Below, piece by piece: positions 1-7,777 of a stretch of DNA of 35,150 bases. This DNA comes from a virus. Below the pieces are notes generated by a model. That model worked only from the letters and a program-made list of their open reading frames with translations. It was not told the origin of the DNA and made no database searches. The DNA is taken from IMG/VR virus record IMGVR_UViG_3300018063_000344, positions 1-35,150 of that record; one strand, 5' to 3'. Every line of letters starts with the position of its first letter. Within the stretch, counting starts at the first letter, position 1. Both the position numbers and the translations under genes were made by a program.

Positions 1-1078
1 ACACCGGCTGAACCGGTGCACCGATCGCCATCTCTGCGGATGGCATCGGCGCGGGCGCTCCGGCCCCGGGTGTGGCGGCGGCGGGATGTGGTTCCGGCGC
101 CGGCGGGAGCGCCCTCGGCTCGATCGCCGTCTGGATGATGCGCGCGCCTGCCGTGGGGTTCCCCGCGCGGGCGGCGATCTCGGCGGCGGCCTGCACGCCC
201 GGCGGCGGCTCGATCTGCGGCGCCACCTCCTCCAGGTAGCCTGCGGGCCGCGGGCCGCGCCGCGGCGTGACATCTCGCGCGAGCGCGGACGGACTCCCAG
301 GCAGCTCCGGGAAGGGCATGAGCTCGCCCTGGACTATGCGGGGGCGCTCGGACGGGACGATGGACGTGTCGAGGCGCCGTGGACGCGGTGGCGGGGCGCC
401 CTCCTCAGCCACGCGCCCTCGCCCACCGGGCACGAGCCCGAACCCCATCGCGGCCATCGCGGCGTCGACGGCGGCGCGGGTCGCGTGCTCCGAGGCGTCT
501 CCGGTCCGGCCTTCGTCAGAGGCGGTCTTGGCCGCGTCGGCCTCCACGATCGCGCCGGCCGCCGCAGGGGCGGCGAACGCGAGCTTGCTGCCGGCGTGAA
601 ACGCCTTGCTCTTCAAGAGCGGCAGAAGCACGCCGGGATCTACGATCCTGCCAGCTATGCGACCCACGCCAAGCGCGGTCCCGGGATCCATGAAGATATT
701 CGTGCCCTCTTCGAGCAACGTGCCTGCGATCCTCCTTGCTCTCGAGTCCTGCGGCCCAGTGGCACCCAATCCTGCCGTGGCCCTGACCATCGAGCCGAGA
801 GTCGCGTCGTCGCCTACCGGCAGGCCTTGGAGGCGGGCCACGCGGCGCGCCAGAGGGTCGCGGATGTAGCGGCTGTAGCCGGTGAACGGGAGGGTCGCGT
901 ACTCGAGGCCGGTGGCCACCCCTTCCCCGACGCGGTCCAGGAAGGTTCCGTCGCTCTGCGGCAACCGCCTCGGCCGCTTGATGATGCGGTCGATCTCGGT
1001 CTCTCCACTCTCGTCGTACGGACCGCCGATGTCGAAAACCCCTCCGGGACCGAACTCGTCGTCGTAGCTACGGGCCAT
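1..1078 (-). CDS. Large probable internal virion/ejection protein, partial (C-terminus beyond left edge)
   Basis: An open frame runs from an ATG at 1078 to the left edge without a stop (359 codons visible). It is absent from simple complete-ORF listings because its end lies outside the window. Codons have strong G/C third positions. The N-terminus carries YDDEFGPGGVFDIGG (residues 5-19) followed by ETEIDRIIKR (26-35), a segment shared with the divergent plus-strand gene. Around residues 160-180 is an Ala-rich hydrophobic stretch (KLAFAAPAAAGAIV), and the visible C-terminal part is rich in Pro, Ala and Arg. It follows a run of Ala/Gln/Pro-rich genes downstream of the tail nozzle gene, where P22-like phages keep ejection proteins, so an ejected virion protein is the best inference. 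No enzymatic domain is recognisable in the visible part. Confidence 0.75.
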   Translation of the reverse strand, partial: MARSYDDEFGPGGVFDIGGPYDESGETEIDRIIKRPRRLPQSDGTFLDRVGEGVATGLEYATLPFTGYSRYIRDPLARRVARLQGLPVGDDATLGSMVRATAGLGATGPQDSRARRIAGTLLEEGTNIFMDPGTALGVGRIAGRIVDPGVLLPLLKSKAFHAGSKLAFAAPAAAGAIVEADAAKTASDEGRTGDASEHATRAAVDAAMAAMGFGLVPGGRGRVAEEGAPPPRPRRLDTSIVPSERPRIVQGELMPFPELPGSPSALARDVTPRRGPRPAGYLEEVAPQIEPPPGVQAAAEIAARAGNPTAGARIIQTAIEPRALPPAPEPHPAAATPGAGAPAPMPSAEMAIGAPVQPV

Positions 1079-1091
1079 GTTCGAACGACCC

Positions 1092-1128
1092 TTGACTGGC
1101 CTCCAAGCCTATGCCTACGCTCGGGGCA
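1092..1128 (+). promoter_or_regulatory. Promoter-like sequence giving a leaderless start for the plus-strand gene
   Basis: TTGACT at 1092-1097 is separated by 18 nt from TACGCT at 1116-1121. The ATG of the following gene begins at 1128, six bases after the -10 hexamer, so a transcript starting at the usual distance would begin at or next to the start codon. No good Shine-Dalgarno sequence precedes this ATG, which fits a leaderless mRNA. Two minus-strand sites in this window have the same layout. Prediction by eye only. Confidence 0.45.
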
Positions 1129-1460
1129 TGAAAGAGAAGCTGATACCGCTGTCCATCCTGGCCATGGCGCTCGCGGTGGTCATTGCCGTTGCTGTCTGGG
1201 GCGTCGTCACCGACCGCGAGGGCCAGCGCAGGGACCAACCCCCCTGGGGCCAAGACCAGCGACGCACGAGCGGGTTCGATACAAGCAACACCGCGACGCC
1301 GACGCCGCGCGACTGCACGAGGCCGAAGAAGGCCTATGACCCCGACTTCGGTCCGGGTGGCGCCTTCGACACCGGCCGCGATCCCAGGATGCCGGTACCG
1401 GAAACCCAGATCGACGCGATCATCTACCGCGGGTGCCCGCCGCCGGATTCGACGCGGTAG
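1128..1460 (+). CDS. Small membrane-anchored protein sharing a motif with the neighbouring virion-type protein
   Basis: A 110-residue protein and the only plus-strand gene I accept. Residues 5-27 form one hydrophobic segment after a short N-terminus (MKEK), so a signal anchor is likely. A polar linker follows. Residues 70-101 contain YDPDFGPGGAFDTG and ETQIDAIIYR, matching residues 5-35 of the divergent minus-strand gene. Two cysteines (63 and 103) bracket this segment and could form a disulfide if it lies in the periplasm. Third codon positions are overwhelmingly G/C, which together with the homology shows it is not a shadow frame. The start at 1128 was preferred to the upstream in-frame ATG at 1077 because the hydrophobic segment then begins at the N-terminus and the promoter-like sequence fits. 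Function unknown; a moron or superinfection-exclusion role is inference. Confidence 0.75.
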   Translation: MKEKLIPLSILAMALAVVIAVAVWGVVTDREGQRRDQPPWGQDQRRTSGFDTSNTATPTPRDCTRPKKAYDPDFGPGGAFDTGRDPRMPVPETQIDAIIYRGCPPPDSTR

Positions 1461-1485
1461 CTCGGTCCGTACCGCCATCCGCGGT

Positions 1486-2502
1486 TCAGGGCGAGCCGAG
1501 GTCGAGGCTTGCCGGTCGGCTGCCAGTGATCGGTCGCCCCGCGATCGACGAGAGCATGAGCTCTGCGTCCCGCAGGATTCTCTCGTATGTGGCACGTGCA
1601 TCGTTGATCGTGGCTTCGTCGCGAGTCGCGTAGGCGCGGTTTAAGGCGGCGCCCTCCCTCCTGAGATGGTCGAAGATGACAGCCTGCTGCCTCTGGGCCA
1701 CCGTGGCCGGCGGCCGCTGCTGGACATTTTCGATCACGCCTTTGCCCACCTCGAAGGCTCCGCCCTCACCCTCGAGCGGCCGTGGCTGCGACGTGAGGGC
1801 GGTCGCCTCGGCGTTGAGCTTCCTCGCGGCGAGGTCGCGCTCCTGCGGGCTTCCGCCGCCGGCCCGCTCCGCCGCACCGATGGCCGCCAGCCGGTTGATG
1901 TGGCGCCCCTCGATCATCTGGCGCGCGCGCTCGTTCGCCTCCATCCCCGCCTGCGAGACGTCGATGCCCCACGGGTCGGGGGTGAACTGGAAGGCCCGGT
2001 CGCGAATCCCCTCGTTCAAACCGCCGAACTGCTGTTGCTCGGTGGGAGGCCCAACGAAGTTCGGCTGCACGCGAGGAAGCCGCGCCGGCCGCGCTTCCAT
2101 GCCGCCACCGGACGCCGCTCGGACAGCCGCCCCGGGCGCGGTGGCCTCCTGGATCGCCTTCGCGAAGGCCACGCCCGTGAGACCTGCACCGGGGTGCTTC
2201 ACCGCCTGCGCGTTCGTGGAGGCAGGCGTGTCCTTCCCGCCGGCCGGCGACGGCTGCTCCCCATCGGGCCCGAGCGGGCGCTCGCCCTTGATCTGCTGCG
2301 CGAGCTCGCCGGTCGGGAGCGTGCGGCTTCGCTGGCCTGGGTACGCGGGGGCCAGCGCCGTCATGCCGCCCCTCGCTCTCTCGAGGATTTGCCGGCCCGC
2401 GTCGACGGCGACGGGCACCCCTGCGATCAGGGAGCGGTACCCCGTCGGGTCGTCCAGGTCGAGTTCGTCGATGGTCGGAAGGATCGACGGTCGCGTCGCC
2501 AT
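1486..2502 (-). CDS. Probable internal virion/ejection protein, 338 aa
   Basis: The ATG at 2502 overlaps the stop of the upstream gene by one base (TGATG), so the longer in-frame extension is not needed. The protein begins MATRPSILPTIDELDLDD and is rich in Ala, Gly, Arg and Gln. A central low-complexity region is followed by a helical C-terminal part (roughly residues 190-320) rich in Ala, Arg and Glu. No signal peptide, membrane segment or enzymatic motif is visible. Its place between the Pro-rich small genes and the large partial gene, all downstream of the nozzle gene, suggests an ejection or core protein like the P22 gp7/gp20/gp16 group, but I see no direct sequence match. It ends 25 bases from the end of the convergent plus-strand gene. 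Confidence 0.7.
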   Translation of the reverse strand: MATRPSILPTIDELDLDDPTGYRSLIAGVPVAVDAGRQILERARGGMTALAPAYPGQRSRTLPTGELAQQIKGERPLGPDGEQPSPAGGKDTPASTNAQAVKHPGAGLTGVAFAKAIQEATAPGAAVRAASGGGMEARPARLPRVQPNFVGPPTEQQQFGGLNEGIRDRAFQFTPDPWGIDVSQAGMEANERARQMIEGRHINRLAAIGAAERAGGGSPQERDLAARKLNAEATALTSQPRPLEGEGGAFEVGKGVIENVQQRPPATVAQRQQAVIFDHLRREGAALNRAYATRDEATINDARATYERILRDAELMLSSIAGRPITGSRPASLDLGSP

Positions 2503-2843
2503 CAGTAGCCTCGCCACATGCTGTTCGTCAGCATGTTCCAATCGGCGCTCGACTCCTTCTTCTGCGGCGGCGGCGGTGGTTGCGGCTGCTGCGGTCGTTG
2601 GGGTATCTGGTCACCCTCGACCGGGAGCCGACGCGGCCGCCCGCCTCCCATCCCGACTGTCCCGCGTCCCCACATGCCACCGGACTCGGACGCTCGTCCT
2701 TGTGGGAAGCGCGACAGGTCTGGGGCTTGCGGCGCCCGCGGCGCCCGAGGGCCTTCCGGCTGTGGCCTGCCCGTGATCGTCCTCGGCCTGGGTGTGGGCG
2801 GCTGGTTCTGATCGAACGCGAGGGCGTCGTAGAGGTTGGGCAT
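2502..2843 (-). CDS. Proline-rich small structural-region protein, 113 aa
   Basis: ATG at 2843, two bases after the upstream stop. The sequence is dominated by Pro, Arg, Gly and Gln, including a run of Pro/Gln/Arg just before KKESSADWNMLTNSMWRGY near the C-terminus. It is probably largely disordered, with a short structured tail. The tight coupling to both neighbours and location in the presumed ejection-protein operon suggest a virion or assembly accessory protein. No family recognised. Confidence 0.6.
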   Translation of the reverse strand: MPNLYDALAFDQNQPPTPRPRTITGRPQPEGPRAPRAPQAPDLSRFPQGRASESGGMWGRGTVGMGGGRPRRLPVEGDQIPQRPQQPQPPPPPQKKESSADWNMLTNSMWRGY

Positions 2844-2845
2844 GC

Positions 2846-3352
2846 TCAGTATCCCTGCCCCCAGTCCTGGCGACTCGACCGCGCGTCTTCCGCCTTCATC
2901 CGGTCGGCTATGGCCTGTAAACGTGGATCCTGTTGCTCCGCCGCCGAATTCGTCGGCAAGTACGCCGCCCGCTGGTACGCGTTCATCGCATTCACGTCCA
3001 TCGTGTAGCCGGGGACGATCCCGGCGCCATGCACCATCCGCATCGGCCCCCCCTCCGCCTGTAACCGAAGGATCTCGGCCCGCATCTGCGCGCTGCGAAG
3101 CTGCCGCGCCATGGGGTCCTCCCGGGGCCTTTCCTGCTGCACCGGCCCGGCGCGCCTGGCCGTTCCCGTGTACTCACCACCACCACCGGACTTGCGCGGC
3201 CTCTCCTGCGCCCGCTTCGCCCGTCGCTCTTGGTAGTCGTCCTTGCGGTCGTACGCCAGGGCCCGGAGGAGTTCGTACCCCTCGCTCGGCGCGGCCGAGA
3301 CGTTCGTCTCGAGCCTGTTCGGACCTTTGTAACCGCTGGTGATCTGCGCCAT
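2846..3352 (-). CDS. Hypothetical helical protein of the ejection-gene cluster, 168 aa
   Basis: ATG at 3352, three bases after the upstream stop. The N-terminal half is charged and Arg/Glu-rich (for example YDRKDDYQERRAKRAQERP). The C-terminal half is helical and Ala/Gln/Met-rich, with MNAYQRAAYLP and an ending near SSRQDWGQGY. No signal, membrane segment or known motif. It is probably a small internal virion or assembly factor by context only. Confidence 0.6.
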   Translation of the reverse strand: MAQITSGYKGPNRLETNVSAAPSEGYELLRALAYDRKDDYQERRAKRAQERPRKSGGGGEYTGTARRAGPVQQERPREDPMARQLRSAQMRAEILRLQAEGGPMRMVHGAGIVPGYTMDVNAMNAYQRAAYLPTNSAAEQQDPRLQAIADRMKAEDARSSRQDWGQGY

Positions 3353-3355
3353 TTA

Positions 3356-4129
3356 CTACCTCCACCCCCTGGGGCCGTGGCTAGAGGCTAGGCCCGTTGC
3401 GGCTCCCCCGGCGGCTCCACCAGCGCCGCTTCCTCCATAGACCGGCGCCGACTCGGGGTCGCTCTCTTCGTAGTACGTCGCCGGCTGCCTCTGCGGGTAC
3501 TGGTTGGAGAGCGCCAGCATCTGCTGGAAGCCCTGTTGCGCCTGCTGGAGCTGCGCGAGGTAGTTGTCGAGCCCCACGCGCTGCTGCGCCTGCATGGAAG
3601 CCGTCGCGCCCAGGGCAAGTTGCCCGGACTGCCCGAGGAGATCGCCGACGTTCTTGTGCTCCCCGAGGGCGATGTCCTCGTTCTGCTGAGCGAGCGCGGC
3701 CGCGAGTCTCTCCCCCGCCCGCCCCTTGATGATGCCCGCCGCGCCGCTCCCCCCGATCCCGCGCCGGGCCGAGTCGGCGTCGAGGGCCTTGTAGACACCC
3801 TCGTAGGCGTCGCGGGTCTTCATCCCGGCGGAGTCCATGGCCCGTTGTCCGAACTCGTCGGAGCCCTCGATGTACTTCTGGATGTTCGCCTGCGACTGAG
3901 CCACGTACGGATCGCGCTCGACGGTGTTCTGGATCGGTGCAACCGGCGAGTTCGCGGTGGGCGTCATGGGCGGCGGCGGAGGCGCCGAGGATGTCGGTGG
4001 GGCCGGCCCTGACGACGGACCGCGGACCGGGCCGATGCGGATGCCGCCTGGAATTGGCGTAGGGGTACCGGTCGAGCCGCCTGTTGCGGCGATCGACATC
4101 GGCAGTTGCTTCGGCCGGCCCTGGATCAC
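3356..4129 (-). CDS. Probable ejection protein, Ala/Gln-rich, 257 aa
   Basis: The frame is open from 4177, but the start was set at the GTG at 4129 because GGAGGAGG lies at ideal spacing in front of it; TTG codons at 4177 and 4165 are alternatives. The first 70 residues are Pro/Gly/Ser-rich. Residues from about 85 onward are helical and rich in Gln and Ala (AALAQQNEDIALGEHKN, LQQAQQGFQQMLALSNQY). A Gly/Ala-rich tail ends the protein. This composition is usual for podovirus internal virion proteins (gp14/gp7-like) that are ejected with the DNA, and the gene follows the nozzle gene. The assignment is by composition and context, not by a motif match. Confidence 0.6.
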   Translation of the reverse strand: MIQGRPKQLPMSIAATGGSTGTPTPIPGGIRIGPVRGPSSGPAPPTSSAPPPPPMTPTANSPVAPIQNTVERDPYVAQSQANIQKYIEGSDEFGQRAMDSAGMKTRDAYEGVYKALDADSARRGIGGSGAAGIIKGRAGERLAAALAQQNEDIALGEHKNVGDLLGQSGQLALGATASMQAQQRVGLDNYLAQLQQAQQGFQQMLALSNQYPQRQPATYYEESDPESAPVYGGSGAGGAAGGAATGLASSHGPRGWR

Positions 4130-4145
4130 AATGGCCTCCTCCGGC

Positions 4146-4190
4146 CCTTCCGGCAGAGTATACAAGGAACCATACAAGAGTTTTCGGGAA
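4146..4190 (-). promoter_or_regulatory. AT-rich gap with a -10-like TATACT, possible weak promoter
   Basis: This short gap between the nozzle gene and the next start is unusually AT-rich. On the minus strand it contains TTGTATGG and then TTGTATACT, whose TATACT is close to a sigma70 -10 element. No acceptable -35 hexamer lies 16-18 nt upstream, so the call is weak. If the TTG starts of the next gene are used, this stretch is partly coding. Confidence 0.2.
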
Positions 4191-6131
4191 TCACACGGGG
4201 CTACTCACTGGGAGCCGTGACCCGATCCCGGGTCGGTACTGTCCGCCGATGCCGCGGAACTTAAACCTGCTGCCCGAGCACGTGAAGCGGAAGGTGAAGC
4301 CACGGCCGCGACAGCGCATCGGACGATCGGGCCACACGGTCTTCGAGGCGTAGAGGGGGTTGGCGCCTCCGAGGATGAGCTGGCCCGCTGGCTTATCCAT
4401 GCCCCACGCGGCCGGTGCCGGAGCGAGCTGAGGGTCGATCGGAACCGCGTACTCGTCTCCCGGGTAGACCTCAACCCGCCAAGCCGAGAACTCCGACTCC
4501 ACATAGCTCCAGATGGCCTGCAGGGTCTTGCCGTCCTCCACCTGACCGCCAGGGTCCGCGAAGAACTGGTGGGCCGTGATGATCTCGCCGGGCTGCGGCG
4601 GGTTGAAAATGTCATTTTCCTCGTAAAGTTTGCCGTCGCACATCCCGTAGATGAGCTTCCCGATGCCGGAGGTGGGGTCCGAGACGTACTCCATCGAGTC
4701 GCACTGCGTGCTCGGGTTTGAATCTATGTTGAGCGGGCTATCGTTGCCCCAGATCGCCTGCCCCATGGAGCCTCCCACCTCCGGCACCACGTTTCCGTAG
4801 GACCCGACCCAAACTTCCGAGGTGTAGTTGTCGTTGTTGATGCCACCTCGACCCTCCGCGAACCGAGGGCAGAACTTGAACTCGTCGTTGCTCTCGTCGT
4901 CCACGGAGAAGCCGCCCTGGAAGGACTCGCGATTCGCCGCGTAGGCCGCCTGCCACTCCGAAAGACGGCTCAGGATCACGTTGTGCCAGGCGCCGTCGAA
5001 GACGTAGACGCCCTTACGGTTCGGGATCCAGCCGCGGCCGTGGATCACCTTACAGGCCGCGTGGTTGAATCCCCCGAGCTGGCCGTCCGAGATGTTCATC
5101 TCGATGTCGTCCTCCGTGTAGCCGGCGATCACGTAGGACGTATTGGGTGTCAGGACGAGCAGGATGTCCCGCAGGGGCACAAGGGCGACGATGGGCTCCC
5201 CGTTCCTGGTCGGAAGGCTGAAGCCCTGCCACCGCTCAGGAAAGAAGAGCATCGAGAAGTAGAGGATGTCCGGGTGCTTTTCGTCCCCCGCCATCACCTG
5301 GCGGTCATGCCACGCTACGTTGATCGTGCAGCGCGGCATCCGCGTGAAATCGTCGAGCGTCATACCGAGAGCGAGCGTCGGAACGCTCTCCGTCGCTGTC
5401 GTGACCCCGAGCTGACGCATTTCAGCCAGCCTGGGCAGGGCCCCGTTCGCCGAGACGAAGAGACCCACGTGCGACGCGCGCGGCTGGATCCGCACATTAA
5501 TCGTCTGGGCGGCGCCGGCGAGCAGCGTCTCCTGCGTGGTTAAGAGATCATCGCTGTCGATATCGGCGATGGTGGCGAACCTGGTAGGGGCTCCCGAAAG
5601 TGCGAGCTTGTCGCCGGGCCGGAGGGCCGAGAACCGCGTGAGCGTCCCTCCGATGCTGGTGGAGGGCGCGGCCAGCGTCACCTTTCCGTCGAAAACAAAG
5701 TCGTCTTCCGGCGTGCGGGCCTGAATCTGGGACCACGATCGGTTAGTGTCGCCCGTCACGCCCGCGCCCGCGGCCGAGAGGGGTCCCCATTCGTCCGTGA
5801 GGACGTCATAGAACGCCAGATACGGAACCTGGAAGGTCGTCCCAGCTCCCACCGAGATCACGGGTGGGTGGCTCGGCTGAACAACCCCCTGCCGGAGGAA
5901 GCGCCGGTGCTCGTCGATAAGCACGTTCTGGTTGTAGCAGCCAACGAGGTAGGGGCGGCTCTTGTAGATCGCTCTCGAGGGCCGCAGCGCAGTCGCGGTC
6001 ACACCGAACGGGGGGAACATCTCTTTCGCTTGAGTAAAGCCGTGTCGAGCGAGATAGGTGCGGCCACGGATCCGCCCAACCCCTCTGTCGGTTCCGCTGC
6101 CCTTGACGTAGTCTTGGACGAGGACGGGCAT
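4191..6131 (-). CDS. Tail nozzle/tail-tube accessory protein (P22 gp10-like), 646 aa
   Basis: ATG at 6131, one base after the upstream stop. The middle of the protein has the pattern of podovirus nozzle or stabilisation proteins: VAWHDRQVMAGDEKHPDILY, then VPLRDILLVLTPNTSYVIAG, then GWIPNRKGVYVFDG, all beta-propeller-type strands and turns. The C-terminus (CRGRGFTFRFTCSGSRFKF followed by a Gly/Arg tail) matches the usual ending of such proteins. In the virion this protein would form the lower tail tube below the head-tail adaptor. Length is within the usual range for the class. It is followed by the presumed ejection proteins and preceded by a second propeller-like protein, an arrangement consistent with a short-tailed phage. 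Confidence 0.75.
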   Translation of the reverse strand: MPVLVQDYVKGSGTDRGVGRIRGRTYLARHGFTQAKEMFPPFGVTATALRPSRAIYKSRPYLVGCYNQNVLIDEHRRFLRQGVVQPSHPPVISVGAGTTFQVPYLAFYDVLTDEWGPLSAAGAGVTGDTNRSWSQIQARTPEDDFVFDGKVTLAAPSTSIGGTLTRFSALRPGDKLALSGAPTRFATIADIDSDDLLTTQETLLAGAAQTINVRIQPRASHVGLFVSANGALPRLAEMRQLGVTTATESVPTLALGMTLDDFTRMPRCTINVAWHDRQVMAGDEKHPDILYFSMLFFPERWQGFSLPTRNGEPIVALVPLRDILLVLTPNTSYVIAGYTEDDIEMNISDGQLGGFNHAACKVIHGRGWIPNRKGVYVFDGAWHNVILSRLSEWQAAYAANRESFQGGFSVDDESNDEFKFCPRFAEGRGGINNDNYTSEVWVGSYGNVVPEVGGSMGQAIWGNDSPLNIDSNPSTQCDSMEYVSDPTSGIGKLIYGMCDGKLYEENDIFNPPQPGEIITAHQFFADPGGQVEDGKTLQAIWSYVESEFSAWRVEVYPGDEYAVPIDPQLAPAPAAWGMDKPAGQLILGGANPLYASKTVWPDRPMRCRGRGFTFRFTCSGSRFKFRGIGGQYRPGIGSRLPVSSPV

Positions 6132-6132
6132 T

Positions 6133-7461
6133 TCAGTAGGGAATGAGATCCAGGATTGGGAAGGTGGTCCCGCCCACGAGTCCGTTGCCCTGGAGGTATG
6201 AATCCCACCGACCTAGCGTGTCGATACCGACCGACGAAACTAAGGCGACTGGGACATTAGAGGCAAAACCGAAGGCGCCGCCCTGGAAGAACGCCGCAAA
6301 CAGGATGTCGCGGTAGCTCACGAGGGAGCGGACGAGGTGGAGGTTGCTGAGGTCGTGACCAGGGTTCGTCTGCGCGGTGAAGTCCTTCCAGGAGTCCTGC
6401 CACTCGATGCTGCCGGGGCCCGAGTTCGGATCGTACCGGCCGAGCATGGCGTGTACCGTACCGACGTCGTTCCATGCGTAGTACAGGTCGTTGTTGAAGA
6501 CCGCCACGGAGTTGATGCCACCCCCGACGCCTCCAGCGGCGGCGATGTTCCGAACCGAGACGAGGGTCGTGCCGTTGTAGGCGAAGATGTCCGTCCCTCC
6601 GTTCGCGAGGTAGAGGATGTCCTTGAAGGACACCATTGACGGCGCTTCCTGAGCGGCGACGCCCGCGGAGGCGACCGTCGTCCAGGTCCCAGGGACGGCG
6701 CCAGCGTCCCGAACGCGGATGTGCGCGGTAGCGGTCCCGAAGCCGGCCACGAGCTTGTTCCGCCAGATCCCGAAGCGCGTAACGGGGTTGATGCCCGTGA
6801 TGTCGAACGGCACCGTGACGCCATCCGACACGCTGAGCCCGTCCCACACTGCGATCTTCGAGAGGCCTGCGCCGCCGTCGAGGGCGATGAAGAGCTTTCC
6901 GTCAAACTCCTGCAGCGACGAAATGCGAAACCCGGGAAAGCTGAAGATGCTGGTGTCGAACGTGGTTGAAATCTGGTCGAGAGGCACGCCGTACGGAGCC
7001 CTGGTGATCGTGACCGCGCGGAGGTTTGAGCCCTCCCCCATGTAGAGCCGGCCATCGAACACGGCGATGGCGATCCTGCGGTCGGCGTCGGAGATGTACT
7101 GAACGTAGGCCTGAAGCTGCGGCTCCTGCTCCGGATCGAAGAGGAACACCGTACCGCCCTGCGCGCCGCCGAAGCAGCCGAAGACCACGATCCACATGCG
7201 TAGCGGGTCCGTGCGGTAGGAGAGGATGTTGTGGATGCAGGCAGCGCCGTCATGGAAGGCATCGCCGATCGGGGAGAGTCCCGGACGGACCCACCACTCC
7301 CCCTGCCGGTAGCGCATATTCCGCGCCCGCTGGAGAGCGTTGGGCGGGATGGCCGAGGGGTCACCCTCACTGACGACACCCGTCCACGCGGCCGGAAAGC
7401 CTTGCGCCCCGGGCCGAAGCTCGAAGCGCTTCTGCTGCGAGGATGGAGTCCCCTTCGCCAA
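6133..7461 (-). CDS. Beta-propeller-like tail protein, 442 aa
   Basis: Starts with TTG at 7461, four bases after the upstream stop, with AAGGCG just before it. The sequence has repeating strand-turn units in which small hydrophobic blocks end in aromatic or DG turns, for example IAIAVFDGRLYMGEGSN, GKLFIALDGGAGLSKIAVWD, DILYLANGGTDIFAYNG and NNDLYYAWNDVGTVHAMLGR. This is typical of a beta-propeller. No signal peptide. The N-terminal ARNMRYRQGEWWVRPGLSPI is like the start of phage tail proteins that sit beside the nozzle. It probably forms part of the tail hub or a receptor-facing appendage; which one cannot be decided. Confidence 0.65.
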   Translation of the reverse strand: MAKGTPSSQQKRFELRPGAQGFPAAWTGVVSEGDPSAIPPNALQRARNMRYRQGEWWVRPGLSPIGDAFHDGAACIHNILSYRTDPLRMWIVVFGCFGGAQGGTVFLFDPEQEPQLQAYVQYISDADRRIAIAVFDGRLYMGEGSNLRAVTITRAPYGVPLDQISTTFDTSIFSFPGFRISSLQEFDGKLFIALDGGAGLSKIAVWDGLSVSDGVTVPFDITGINPVTRFGIWRNKLVAGFGTATAHIRVRDAGAVPGTWTTVASAGVAAQEAPSMVSFKDILYLANGGTDIFAYNGTTLVSVRNIAAAGGVGGGINSVAVFNNDLYYAWNDVGTVHAMLGRYDPNSGPGSIEWQDSWKDFTAQTNPGHDLSNLHLVRSLVSYRDILFAAFFQGGAFGFASNVPVALVSSVGIDTLGRWDSYLQGNGLVGGTTFPILDLIPY

Positions 7462-7465
7462 CGCC

Positions 7466-7777
7466 TTACGAGGTCTTGTTCTTTCGGTAGTTGTTGTAGG
7501 CCGTGATCGCGGCGGCCGAGAGCGCGATGACCGCGGCGGTCACCTGTGCGGGGGCCCCGGCGGCGAGTAGCAGGTTGGTGAAGGCGACGGGGTCGGACGC
7601 AAGCCCGACGATCGCCGTCACGGCACCACCCAGCGCCACCTTGCCGAGCGTGATGCCCGCCTTCTTCGCGGTGATCTTCCAGTCGTATTTGTTCAACTTC
7701 CTCTCCTTTTCCACGGCGTCCGCGACGCCCTTCACGCCACGGCCGAACCTCAGCCAGTCGATCAGGCCGCCGAACAC
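7466..7777 (-). CDS. Putative holin-like membrane protein, 103 aa
   Basis: A GTG start at 7777, with GGAGAT about seven bases upstream, overlaps the end of the preceding gene by 16 bases; the longer frame from 7846 overlaps that gene far more. After a soluble N-terminus (VFGGLIDWLRFGRGVKG) and a charged stretch (KERKLNKYDWKITAKK), two hydrophobic segments follow: about residues 45-65 (GKVALGGAVTAIVGLA) and 75-95 (VTAAVIALSAAAITAYNNY). The protein ends in a basic tail (YRKNKTS). Small size, two TM segments and charged ends are holin-like, and the endolysin is in the same operon about 2.4 kb upstream. An unrelated small membrane protein remains possible. Confidence 0.55.
   Translation of the reverse strand: MFGGLIDWLRFGRGVKGVADAVEKERKLNKYDWKITAKKAGITLGKVALGGAVTAIVGLASDPVAFTNLLLAAGAPAQVTAAVIALSAAAITAYNNYRKNKTS

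Noticed and set aside
86-1339. 417-residue open frame on the plus strand
   Set aside because: It is the antisense shadow of the partial minus-strand gene and crosses the real plus-strand gene in another frame; composition is Arg/Gly/Pro noise.
1068-1601. 177-residue minus-strand frame opposite the plus-strand gene
   Set aside because: Poor codon character, no sensible composition, and the plus-strand frame has homology to its neighbour.
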